A stretch of DNA of 14,919 bases, from NCBI GenBank assembly GCA_963628035.1, contig CAVGED010000135.1, positions 1 through 14,919 of the forward strand, read 5' to 3'. Below, piece by piece: positions 6,325-12,608 of the stretch. Each line of letters opens with the position of its first letter. Position 1 is the first letter of the stretch. The DNA is from 14-2 sp963628035. GTDB taxonomy: Bacteria > Bacillota > Clostridia > Lachnospirales > Lachnospiraceae. The notes under the pieces are model-generated. The model made no database searches and was not told the origin of the DNA. It worked only from the letters and a program-made list of their open reading frames with translations. A program made the position numbers and the translations under genes.

Positions 6325-7230
6325 CTACCTTTCTGTCTTGATATATTCAATGTTACCAACTTTCTCGCCATCTTCGATCTCTTCGTGCCGTCTCTTTAAG
6401 ACGATATTCCATCCGTGATCGATAATCCCGCATTCGCGGCAGGCCCCTATGATTCCCATAACATACGCTTTGCCACTATAAAAGACGATTGCTTTCTCGC
6501 CACGTGATTTGCCGTTTTCATTGAACAATTCTACAGTGTCTCCAATTCTCAACATCCTGCAAGCGGCATCTTTCAGGCATGTTTTATCTCCAATTGCCCC
6601 GAAAAACGAGTCGCCAAATTTAAGGTGTGGAATAGGAAAAGCCTTCTTCTCCGGCACGTAGTTTTCAAGGACAACGTACTCCGAATCATAAGCGGTTTTT
6701 CTTTCGCCATTCAAAAGAAAATCAACTATACCGTTACCTACTCGAACAACCTTTCCAATGTCACCATTCTCATATACTTTTTTGGCTATGTGCTGTTCAT
6801 CAACAATTTTGATGAATTCTCCAACCTCTGCCGGACGCTTAACCTCTTTTGGATTGTCCGGCCTAGCTTCTTCCGGTTCGCCCATCAGACGCTTAAATGC
6901 CAACTTCGCTCCGGTGCGGAAGTCGAATTCATCTTTCGGATTGCAATGTGCTTCAGCTTTCTTTCCGGTGGACTTGTCAAGGGCAATCACCTTGTTGTCC
7001 TTGCGGTAGAGGACGATGGTTTCATCTTTCTTCCTTACAAGTTCAAGATCTTCAATACGGACAGCCCATCTTCCATCTACTGCTATGCTTCCATTAGAAA
7101 TGAATTTTTCGATTCTTATTTCTTTTCCCATAAGGTAATCCATTTTCCCTTCCCAGTTCCAGTAGGATGGTCTTTCGCCAAATTTCTTGATCCTTACCTT
7201 ATCCCCAACCTTAAATTTTCTCTTTGCCAT
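6325..7230 (-). CDS. Phage protein with repeated SH3-like modules, 301 aa
   Basis: A 301-aa protein that appears built of three small beta barrels. The first (5-65) opens FKVGDKVRIKKFGERPSYWN and ends with an EDLELV strand. A linker around 68-115 follows (ETIVLYRKDNKVIALDK, then an FDFRTGAKLAFKRLMGE segment that I recall from other Firmicute phages). A second barrel (about 133-190) contains GDIGKVVRVGNGIVDFLLNG, and a third (about 220-290) contains RIGDTVELFNENGKSRGEKA. The 'VGD.V' openings and trailing 'L.LV' strands suggest KOW/SH3-like folds. These usually bind peptides or nucleic acid. Two Cys near 263-266 (ACREC) may be structural. It lies 9 nt before recT. Function unknown; the domain reading is moderate confidence. 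Confidence 0.78.
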   Translation of the reverse strand: MAKRKFKVGDKVRIKKFGERPSYWNWEGKMDYLMGKEIRIEKFISNGSIAVDGRWAVRIEDLELVRKKDETIVLYRKDNKVIALDKSTGKKAEAHCNPKDEFDFRTGAKLAFKRLMGEPEEARPDNPKEVKRPAEVGEFIKIVDEQHIAKKVYENGDIGKVVRVGNGIVDFLLNGERKTAYDSEYVVLENYVPEKKAFPIPHLKFGDSFFGAIGDKTCLKDAACRMLRIGDTVELFNENGKSRGEKAIVFYSGKAYVMGIIGACRECGIIDHGWNIVLKRRHEEIEDGEKVGNIEYIKTER

Positions 7231-7249
7231 TTACTTTTCCTCGCTTTCC

Positions 7250-7405
7250 TTAAATCGCATTGAACGCCTGCACAGCAAACAGTTCATTCGGTGTCTTTTT
7301 GTACACTTCGCCGTCAGCCACCACAATGTAATCGCTGCCCTCTTTTTTAAGCTCCACATTGCACACTCTCTTGCCTACATAAAACCACTTTGTTTCGATA
7401 ACCAT
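7250..7405 (-). CDS. Small phage protein, 51 aa
   Basis: A 51-aa reading frame, MVIETKWFYVGKRVCNVELK continuing to ...ELFAVQAFNAI, with alternating hydrophobic residues typical of a small beta sheet. ATG 7405 has an AGGAG SD 6 nt upstream. It starts 2 nt after the stop of the 74-aa gene, and its stop lies 19 nt before the start of the SH3-like protein gene. It fills an otherwise empty gap in the operon, which supports it. I recall similar short phage proteins but no named family. Confidence 0.7.
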   Translation of the reverse strand: MVIETKWFYVGKRVCNVELKKEGSDYIVVADGEVYKKTPNELFAVQAFNAI

Positions 7406-7407
7406 GC

Positions 7408-7632
7408 CTACTCCTCGCTTTCTCCGGTCTCTACCGGCTCAACATACTTCTTCACTGCTGCCACCTTGTCTGAACCGTAGGTCTCCACCCATGCCATATC
7501 CACGGTTTCATCTGTGACGGTCAACTTTGCACCCTTGGCATTTACAACTGTGTCACCGGCTTTCACGGAATCCTCGGTGCAGTAAGTGTAGCTTCTCTTG
7601 CTGTTTGGAAACTTTGCTTTGATATAATTCAT
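7408..7632 (-). CDS. Small beta-rich phage protein, 74 aa
   Basis: A 74-aa protein. Its first 50 residues look like a small beta barrel (MNYIKAKFPNSKRSYTYCTE, then VKAGDTVVNAKGAKLTVTDE). A VAAVKKYVEPVETGESEE tail follows. The 'VKAGDTVV...G..LTV' pattern resembles the SH3-like openings of the larger protein two genes downstream. The ATG overlaps the ATPase stop in an ATGA, with GGAGGT 6 nt upstream. It is probably cotranslated with the ATPase and may be its small partner, though that is inferred from position only. Confidence 0.78.
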   Translation of the reverse strand: MNYIKAKFPNSKRSYTYCTEDSVKAGDTVVNAKGAKLTVTDETVDMAWVETYGSDKVAAVKKYVEPVETGESEE

Positions 7633-9668
7633 TCTGATACCTCCACTTCCAAATCACGATCATCCGACACATACAAGCAGATCATCTGGCTATCCATATC
7701 CGGCAGATTACCGCTCGAAACTGCTTCGCAGTTATCTATAAAAATCGGTACGCTCACGCCACACAGCTCACTCAATGAACGGATAATATCAAGCCCGGCT
7801 ACAATACGATGGCCCGTATTAAGGCTTGAATACGGTACGCCATTTACGGCACACTCACAGCAGTCTTTAATTCCCTCATTTAATTGTTCTTTGAAGAGAA
7901 CAAAGTTTACAGTCTTGAAATGGCTATTAATGGAATCCGAAATCTTGTCCAACTTGAATCTGATGAATGATTCCAACAGGTATAGCATTTGTTCCTGATC
8001 TGCCACCTTCTGACCGATTTCTTTCTGCTCTGTCTGTAACTGGGCGATACGCTCATCAATCTCAACATTCATAGCAGCCTGCGCGATAAGCCTGTTCGCA
8101 CCTGCAAGTTGCGCCTGTAAGTCGGCCTTCTTGGATTTCAGTTCTTCAACAAGCATGTCTTCTCCGGCAGATTCCAACTTTGCAATTTCAGCAACAACTT
8201 CATCGTGCCGCGATTTCAGTGAAACGTATTCTGGATTCTGTGAATAATCAGCCTCCTGCGGAAGCTCTGAAAGTTGCTTTTCAAGATCATTCTTCTTCGC
8301 AAGTGCTTCTACCTCCTGCGCCTTTAAGGATTCGATAGACACCTTTAATTCCGAATTCTTTTCCCTTGTTTTCTCGATGAAGTCTTTGCACTTGTTACCG
8401 CTTGCAACCAAGGCATCCAGCTTCATTTTTTTGTCAGCGTTAAACCTTGTGATAGCGTCCTTTAACTGCCTTTCCGCACGCTCTTTAGCGTCCGCTTTTT
8501 TCTGCTCAAATTCAGCCTTAAGGGACTCGATCTTATCCTCCGGCAACTTCTGACCGCATAAAGAGCAAACCGTTGTAGATTCATCAAATACCCATTTGGA
8601 TTCGTCGAACTGATAGGGCGTTTCATCAAATGCCTTTACTCGCTCTTCGTTGTACAGAACACCCAGTCTCTTGCGTTCCGCGTCATTTTCTGCAATCGCC
8701 TTTTCATTCAAAGCGACTGCATTCTCCGCGATTTGAATCTCCTGGTGTAAATCGTTAAATCTTTTAGCCACTGATTCCGCTTCACGCTCTATGACCCTAC
8801 GCTTCTCTTTGAGTTCCATACCCATAGTCTGCATAATGCCAGACATATCAAACTGTAGTTGCATTTCCTCGCGTTCCAGTTCGGCAGTAGCATTTCCAGC
8901 ATTCGCGATCCGTCCATCAATCTCTGCAATCTGACGCTCCAGCTCAACCTTGGCAAGTTCCTGCTCCGCTACATCAACATCAACCTTGGATTTCGTTGCT
9001 TCGTCGATACGGACCGGGATTTCAACCTGCTTCTTCTTCCACTCTGTAAGAGCCTTTGAAAACTTCGCCCGGATATCATCCGTGGACGGTGCTTTTTCCA
9101 ACTCCGGTATCAATGGACAATATTTGCTATCTTGCTGTGCCAACTCCACATCGGAAAAACCTGGCACAAGTTGCATTAAGATATCGCGTTGATCTTTCCA
9201 CTTCATGGATGGAAAATACTGCGGGTTGGTCAGAATCTTAAACAAATCCTCGTCATGTACCATTCCAGAAACAAATTCCTTGAAATCGGACTCCAACTTT
9301 GGGTAGCCATCAACCTCAAATAAATTGACGTTTCCCTGCAACGCCACAGTATCAGTGCCGCGCTTCTTTACCCAGTTCTGTTTCTGCACCTTGGAGAGTT
9401 CCACTTCCTTGCCGTCCACGTCCAGTATGGCAGAAACTTTGATCTCTACGTTGTCAACGCGGTTTCCGTCTTTATCTAATGGACGAACGTTGAATTTTTC
9501 ATCTCCGGCGCTGTTCTTTCCAAACAGGAGCCATGTAAATGCGTCAAAAATTGTTGTCTTTCCAGTAGCATTTGCGCCTTTTATGCTTGTTTTTTCGCCA
9601 AAAATAACACCCTTTTCCTTAGCTCCCTTGAAATTTTCCAAAAGAATCTTCTTTAACTTAATCTTCAT
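7629..9668 (-). CDS. Rad50/SbcC/SMC-like AAA ATPase with zinc hook
   Basis: A 679-aa ATPase of the SMC/Rad50 layout. Walker A is GANATGKTT (31-39). Two long coiled coils (about 230-345 and 380-565) flank a zinc-hook-like CSLC (C368, C371). A signature-like YSSLNTGHRIVAGLDII (613-629) precedes a Walker B region PIFIDNCEAV (641-650), in which the canonical Asp-Glu pair is split as D645-N-C-E648. That variant is usual in phage-borne members as I recall them. The protein would bind DNA ends and dimerise through the hook. No SbcD/Mre11 phosphoesterase is visible beside it. ATG 9668 has SD GGAGG 9 nt upstream, and the start overlaps the two-OB SSB-like gene by 11 nt. Confidence 0.9.
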   Translation of the reverse strand: MKIKLKKILLENFKGAKEKGVIFGEKTSIKGANATGKTTIFDAFTWLLFGKNSAGDEKFNVRPLDKDGNRVDNVEIKVSAILDVDGKEVELSKVQKQNWVKKRGTDTVALQGNVNLFEVDGYPKLESDFKEFVSGMVHDEDLFKILTNPQYFPSMKWKDQRDILMQLVPGFSDVELAQQDSKYCPLIPELEKAPSTDDIRAKFSKALTEWKKKQVEIPVRIDEATKSKVDVDVAEQELAKVELERQIAEIDGRIANAGNATAELEREEMQLQFDMSGIMQTMGMELKEKRRVIEREAESVAKRFNDLHQEIQIAENAVALNEKAIAENDAERKRLGVLYNEERVKAFDETPYQFDESKWVFDESTTVCSLCGQKLPEDKIESLKAEFEQKKADAKERAERQLKDAITRFNADKKMKLDALVASGNKCKDFIEKTREKNSELKVSIESLKAQEVEALAKKNDLEKQLSELPQEADYSQNPEYVSLKSRHDEVVAEIAKLESAGEDMLVEELKSKKADLQAQLAGANRLIAQAAMNVEIDERIAQLQTEQKEIGQKVADQEQMLYLLESFIRFKLDKISDSINSHFKTVNFVLFKEQLNEGIKDCCECAVNGVPYSSLNTGHRIVAGLDIIRSLSELCGVSVPIFIDNCEAVSSGNLPDMDSQMICLYVSDDRDLEVEVSE

Positions 9669-10302
9669 ATTTTTTATCCTCCACTATTTCTATTCTGCTG
9701 ACCGATACCTCATAGGCAATCCTAAGTTCGCCCCTTGTTTCGTCTATGATCTTCTTATATGCCCGGCTCTGTACCCGCCCACGCAGGCAGACGTGTGTTC
9801 CGGTCGGCAAACCAGATACAAATCTGGCACTACGCCCCCAGCAGATACACGGAATGTAATCAGACTTCCCATAAGAACGGTTCACTGCGATCAACAAATC
9901 CGTAATCTCGCGACCCAATGGCGTTTTCCTATATGTTGGTATTTTGCACACGTATCCATCTAAAAGTATTTCGTTGCTTTGACCGCCACATGGGATATTT
10001 CCAACAAGTTCCCATTCCAGCACAAATACATTTAAAATCAGCCTGTTTTTCGCTGCCACATGTTTATTAAAGGAGCGGAACTGACCCGTGATATGTACCA
10101 TCTGACCGACATAGCTCTGTGTCACGTCAACCAATCTCTCGGATACAACCAGCGGAATCATATCCTCAAAGCCGCTCAACCGCTTCACAATCACGTCTGC
10201 CTTGTAAAATTTCTCTCCAAACACCTCATGGTTGTAGACAAAACTTGTTGCAATCTTCCCGGTGATCTCCACCTTGTTCTTTTCTAAAATGTCTCTATTC
10301 AT
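9658..10302 (-). CDS. SSB-like protein with two OB folds (clostridial phage type)
   Basis: A 214-aa protein with two probable OB folds. The first (8-100) contains KVEITGKIATSFVYNHEVFG, then a FYKADVIVKRLSG strand and VGQMVHITGQFRSFNKH. The second (112-205) contains EILLDGYVCKIPTYRKTPLG, then REITDLLIAVNRSYGKSDYI, PCICWGRSARF and GTHVCLRGRVQSR. The second half carries the SSB-like sequence of proteins that I recall annotated as single-stranded DNA-binding in Lachnospiraceae. No acidic PF tip is present. ATG 10302 has AAAGGA about 10 nt upstream; a TTG two codons earlier is less likely. With the separate SSB in the same operon this makes two ssDNA-binding proteins. It precedes and overlaps the Rad50-like ATPase by 11 nt. 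Confidence 0.85.
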   Translation of the reverse strand: MNRDILEKNKVEITGKIATSFVYNHEVFGEKFYKADVIVKRLSGFEDMIPLVVSERLVDVTQSYVGQMVHITGQFRSFNKHVAAKNRLILNVFVLEWELVGNIPCGGQSNEILLDGYVCKIPTYRKTPLGREITDLLIAVNRSYGKSDYIPCICWGRSARFVSGLPTGTHVCLRGRVQSRAYKKIIDETRGELRIAYEVSVSRIEIVEDKKYED

Positions 10303-10323
10303 TGACAATTTTTCCTTTCCGAC

Positions 10324-10401
10324 CTATAATGGTCTTGTGTATTTTTGTTTTGGGCACAGATTGGAGTTGCCGCTCCGCTGTGTCCATTTCTTATTTTCCA
10401 T
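10324..10401 (-). CDS. Possible 25-aa basic peptide
   Basis: A 25-codon frame, MENKKWTQRSGNSNLCPKQK plus YTRPL, starting at ATG 10401 with SD GGAGAG 5 nt upstream and overlapping the end of the transglycosylase gene by 11 nt. The good SD and start overlap suggest translation, and it fills the gap before the two-OB gene. It is too short to judge by homology and could be fortuitous. Confidence 0.35.
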   Translation of the reverse strand: MENKKWTQRSGNSNLCPKQKYTRPL

Positions 10402-10915
10402 GATGTCTCTCCAATTTTTCAGACAGATCCAGTATCTTTCCTGCATACGAAGATATAATTCCGTTTTCGTGATTGTATTTCGCCTTCGAGTTCCCGTTGT
10501 ACACGTCAAGAGCATATGCAACATCGTCGTACTCTTCCAGTAGTTCAACGAGATAATCCGTGCCGGTCAATATGTTGCCGTATCCATCGTAGATACTCAC
10601 GCCCAGCTTATCGGCTCGTCCACCGTGATACTTGGTGCTGACCTGCATGTACCCGATACACTTACCGTTCTTGGCAGACATCTTGTTACTGGATTCGTAA
10701 AACACCATTGCCTGCAACAGTTCCGGGCAGATCGCATATTTCTCCGCTACTTGATTCGTGTACTGGATAACAGCAGCATTCTCGGTCTGTTCGATACGGC
10801 TGTAACCGGGGCCACCTGCATTCGCTTGTGCGGTCAATACGCTTGCCAGGATCGCCACAAACGCCAGAATCAATCCAATTCCTGAAAAACCTGTCCATCC
10901 TAATCTTTTCCGCAT
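10391..10915 (-). CDS. Membrane-anchored lytic transglycosylase (SLT domain)
   Basis: A 174-aa protein starting at ATG 10915 behind a strong SD (AAGGAGGTGG, 6 nt spacing); frame extension further upstream is not needed. Residues about 9-31 are a hydrophobic segment (FSGIGLILAFVAILASVLTA) followed by AQANAG, so it is a signal peptide or signal anchor. The SLT-like catalytic domain (55-150) has ICPELLQAMVFYESS with the probable catalytic Glu74, GKCIGYMQV (85-92) and YALDVYNGN (134-142). Enzymes of this fold cleave peptidoglycan glycan strands outside the membrane. It sits in an early operon between an antirepressor/membrane gene pair and replication genes, not in a lysis or tail module. It is small for a full lysis enzyme. 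Confidence 0.85.
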   Translation of the reverse strand: MRKRLGWTGFSGIGLILAFVAILASVLTAQANAGGPGYSRIEQTENAAVIQYTNQVAEKYAICPELLQAMVFYESSNKMSAKNGKCIGYMQVSTKYHGGRADKLGVSIYDGYGNILTGTDYLVELLEEYDDVAYALDVYNGNSKAKYNHENGIISSYAGKILDLSEKLERHHGK

Positions 10916-11111
10916 GTTCCCACCTCCTTCTCTTCTTCTCTCTTTCCTCGGCTGCGATAGCAATCGCTATTCCGATCAAAACCGTTACCATTCCGCCGAC
11001 CCATAGGCTTGCTGCCAGGTACATCCAGATTCCGGGAGTGTCAATGGTAATGCCGCCGACTGCCATTTGAGTCAGTCCAATTACGACCAGCGACCTGCTA
11101 AACCACTTCAT
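10686..11111 (-). CDS. Two-helix membrane protein with long overlap into the next gene
   Basis: Starts at ATG 11111 (SD AAAGGAG 11 nt upstream), giving 141 codons. The first ~55 residues hold two transmembrane segments: SRSLVVIGLTQMAVGGITI and MYLAASLWVGGMVTVLIGIA, followed by IAIAA. A charged run EEREKKRRRWEHAEK comes next. After that the frame continues for about 230 nt across the out-of-frame transglycosylase gene, giving a cysteine- and arginine-rich tail that looks like the wrong-frame product. The membrane part is convincing. The tail may be real read-over or the result of a lost stop codon. A GTG at 11123 overlaps the antirepressor stop but lacks SD spacing. Function unknown; adjacency to the transglycosylase hints at a shared envelope role. 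Confidence 0.6.
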   Translation of the reverse strand: MKWFSRSLVVIGLTQMAVGGITIDTPGIWMYLAASLWVGGMVTVLIGIAIAIAAEEREKKRRRWEHAEKIRMDRFFRNWIDSGVCGDPGKRIDRTSECRWPRLQPYRTDRECCCYPVHESSSGEICDLPGTVAGNGVLRIQ

Positions 11112-11119
11112 CTTCCGAC

Positions 11120-11902
11120 TCACTCCTTTCTTTCTATTAACGGGTAAATGCCGTTCTTCTTTAACAATTCGTACAGGAACAGTCTCCCTTTTTGCGTCCA
11201 TTCGGTCTGCATAACCACATCTGGCTGTCCATTTGACCTTGTAATTTCAATTGTCTTGCTGTGGACATATCCAAGACCTTGATAGCAGCGATATAGGATC
11301 CATTGGCCGCCAACCTTACGCTGAACACCCAACTCCTGTAACTTCTTATTAAATGCCTTTGCTGACACTCCATAATCCTGCGCAATCTGTGTTACAAGAA
11401 CCGTGGCTTTGCTTTTCAAGATCAAATCCACATAGTTTACTTTCGGCTGCATTTCTTCTATTACGGAATTCATTTCTTGAACTGTCACTTCAAGTTCCCT
11501 GCGTTTCTCTCGTTCCTCTTTTAGTTCCGTTGCAACCGCAATCAACAAATCTGGATTTGCAAGCAGCTCTTCTGTTGCATACATTCCGTGCTTTCTGATG
11601 GAGGGAAGAACTTCGGATGTTACCCATTCTGTAAATCGTTCAGAACTTTCTTTTCTGCTCTGGAAAATTGTTTTGTAAAGGTTACTCTCGTTGATAAAAG
11701 TAGCTTCTTGTACTCTACCTAATCTGTCGATGACCTTACTGGTAGTAACCCCATCTTTTTTAAGCCTTGATTTAACTCTGCTTACCTGTTCGAGTTCCAA
11801 CGCTTTGCAAACATCAGCCAAGCAAAACATTGGTTCTCCATCTTTTACTACTGTTCGGATTTCTCCGAACTCTTCATTATTAAAAATCTGCAATTCGTTC
11901 AT
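11120..11902 (-). CDS. Phage antirepressor (BRO-N plus KilAC domains)
   Basis: A 260-aa two-domain antirepressor. The BRO-N domain (1-108) shows FCLADVCKALELEQVSRVKS, a VQEATFINESNLYKTIFQSR segment, and the closing SEVLPSIRKHGMY. A short coiled coil (125-152) joins it to a KilAC/ANT domain (about 155-256) with ILKSKATVLVTQIAQDYGVS, a KKLQELGVQRKVGGQWILYR segment and TEWTQKGRLFLYELL. Proteins of this kind bind DNA or the phage repressor and shift the lysis-lysogeny balance. ATG 11902 has AAAGGA about 10 nt upstream. The same bases form the -35 region and spacer of a plus-strand promoter for the 65-aa gene, so the two genes may interfere with each other. The repressor at 13,161 is the obvious but unproven target. 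Confidence 0.92.
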   Translation of the reverse strand: MNELQIFNNEEFGEIRTVVKDGEPMFCLADVCKALELEQVSRVKSRLKKDGVTTSKVIDRLGRVQEATFINESNLYKTIFQSRKESSERFTEWVTSEVLPSIRKHGMYATEELLANPDLLIAVATELKEEREKRRELEVTVQEMNSVIEEMQPKVNYVDLILKSKATVLVTQIAQDYGVSAKAFNKKLQELGVQRKVGGQWILYRCYQGLGYVHSKTIEITRSNGQPDVVMQTEWTQKGRLFLYELLKKNGIYPLIERKE

Positions 11903-11930
11903 TTACTTCACTTCCTTTCTTTGTTATAAT
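11902..11930 (+). promoter_or_regulatory. Promoter for the 65-aa plus-strand gene
   Basis: TTTACT (11902-11907), 17-bp spacer, TATAAT (11925-11930). It overlaps the start codon and SD of the minus-strand antirepressor gene. The predicted start of transcription is about 11937. Confidence 0.65.
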
Positions 11931-11952
11931 CTCCTTATTAAACTATAAGGAG
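11931..11952. promoter_or_regulatory. 8-bp dyad over the predicted transcription start (candidate operator)
   Basis: CTCCTTAT (11931-11938) and ATAAGGAG (11945-11952) are perfect inverted repeats with a 6-nt loop. The right arm contains the SD of the 65-aa gene. The predicted start of transcription lies inside the left arm, so most of that arm would not be in the mRNA. An operator is therefore more likely than an RNA hairpin. Confidence 0.5.
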
Positions 11953-11961
11953 GTGGTTAAT

Positions 11962-12159
11962 GTGGATAATAAGCAAAAGGCTAACGCCTACGCCATTGCC
12001 AGGGTCTTGGGTTATAAAAATTCTGTTGAAGATTTCATTCATGAGTATTCACGGTACTATGATGAAACATATAAAGCACTTCAATCAGAACTTCCACCAA
12101 ATACTGCAAAAGCAGTAGAAAACCCATTTAGAACAAACTACAATCCTGATCTTTTGTAA
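11962..12159 (+). CDS. Small plus-strand phage protein, 65 aa
   Basis: A 65-aa protein starting at GTG 11962, with AAGGAGGT (11947-11954) 7 nt upstream. A GTG at 11953 lies inside the SD and is unsuitable. The sequence opens MDNKQKANAYAIARVLGYKN and continues SVEDFIHEYSRYYDETYKAL; it is helical, soluble and acidic in the middle. It is an island on the plus strand inside a minus-strand operon, has its own promoter, and its 3' end overlaps the 83-aa minus-strand gene by 22 nt tail to tail. No terminator is visible after it, so its transcript may run antisense into that gene. Family not recognised. Expression during lysogeny is a guess from orientation. Confidence 0.72.
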   Translation: MDNKQKANAYAIARVLGYKNSVEDFIHEYSRYYDETYKALQSELPPNTAKAVENPFRTNYNPDLL

Positions 12160-12389
12160 TTTGCTAAGGCATTAACTGCGTTTGACAGGGAATTAAGAAC
12201 TTGGATTTCTAATTCAATTTGTGTTTCTTCCTTTTTCTTTCTTCCCTGTCTTATTGCTTCCATTTCCTCTGCGATATCCAAACCGATACTGTCCACAAAA
12301 TACTCTAAGGAAAGTATTCTGTTCTCGCTCAAAACACCAAGCCTTTCTTCTGATGTTTGAGTTGTTGAAAATCTCTGTAATTCTTTCAT
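12138..12389 (-). CDS. Small helical phage protein, 83 aa
   Basis: An 83-aa protein starting at ATG 12389 with SD AAAGGAG 5 nt upstream; the frame is open to 12488 but only this start has an SD. It is almost entirely helical: LGVLSENRILSLEYFVDSIG, then LDIAEEMEAIRQGRKKKEET and a leucine- and asparagine-rich C-terminus. It lies 13 nt after the 49-aa gene. Its tail overlaps the convergent 65-aa plus-strand gene by 22 nt. The family is not recognised; it may be a small early regulator. Between it and the antirepressor, the minus strand carries no gene for about 235 nt, a gap occupied by the plus-strand gene. Confidence 0.72.
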   Translation of the reverse strand: MKELQRFSTTQTSEERLGVLSENRILSLEYFVDSIGLDIAEEMEAIRQGRKKKEETQIELEIQVLNSLSNAVNALANYKRSGL

Positions 12390-12402
12390 TTGCTCTCCTT
12401 TC

Positions 12403-12552
12403 CTACTTGTCCGGCGAATTCTTCTCACCATCATCTTTTTTCTTGTCAGCCATACCCTCAACCTTACCGAGAACATATCCCTTGTCAAAATCCGACATTT
12501 TAGGAATAGCTTCCTTCAGCTTCCGAATAACCTGTTTTTCCTTTTCACTCAT
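12403..12552 (-). CDS. Small conserved phage protein, 49 aa
   Basis: A 49-aa protein, MSEKEKQVIRKLKEAIPKMS continuing DFDKGYVLGKVEGMADKKKD and a charged tail. The 'PKMS-FDKGY-LGK' pattern is one I recall in small proteins of Lachnospiraceae phage early regions, usually unannotated. ATG 12552 has a strong SD, AGGAGGTGAGG, 4-6 nt upstream. Those bases also form the -35 and spacer of the plus-strand promoter for the 123-aa gene, as at the antirepressor start. It is the first gene of the minus cluster after the plus-strand island and runs into the 83-aa gene after 13 nt. Confidence 0.72.
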   Translation of the reverse strand: MSEKEKQVIRKLKEAIPKMSDFDKGYVLGKVEGMADKKKDDGEKNSPDK

Positions 12553-12580
12553 TTACCTCACCTCCTTTTTGTGATATACT
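12552..12580 (+). promoter_or_regulatory. Promoter for the 123-aa plus-strand gene
   Basis: TTTACC (12552-12557), 17-bp spacer, TATACT (12575-12580). It matches the promoter at 11902-11930 at 23 of 29 positions and likewise starts on the first base of a divergent minus-strand start codon. Confidence 0.6.
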
Positions 12581-12583
12581 TAT

Positions 12584-12599
12584 TCCAAAATATTTTGGA
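12584..12599. promoter_or_regulatory. 16-bp perfect palindrome at the transcription start (candidate operator)
   Basis: TCCAAAATATTTTGGA is a perfect 16-bp palindrome 3 nt after the -10 box of the plus-strand promoter, spanning the predicted start of transcription (about 12587). Its right end merges with the SD GGAGGG of the 123-aa gene. A dimeric repressor site is the simplest reading. Confidence 0.55.
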
Positions 12600-12608
12600 G
12601 GGCATATC

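Noticed and set aside
9325..9963. Plus-strand 212-codon open frame opposite the ATPase and two-OB gene
   Set aside because: It is the complement of clearly identified domains and has no SD or family resemblance.
11902..12000. A separate minus-strand promoter for the antirepressor
   Set aside because: TATAGT at 11947-11942 has no acceptable -35 at 16-18 bp; the antirepressor is more simply part of the long early transcript.
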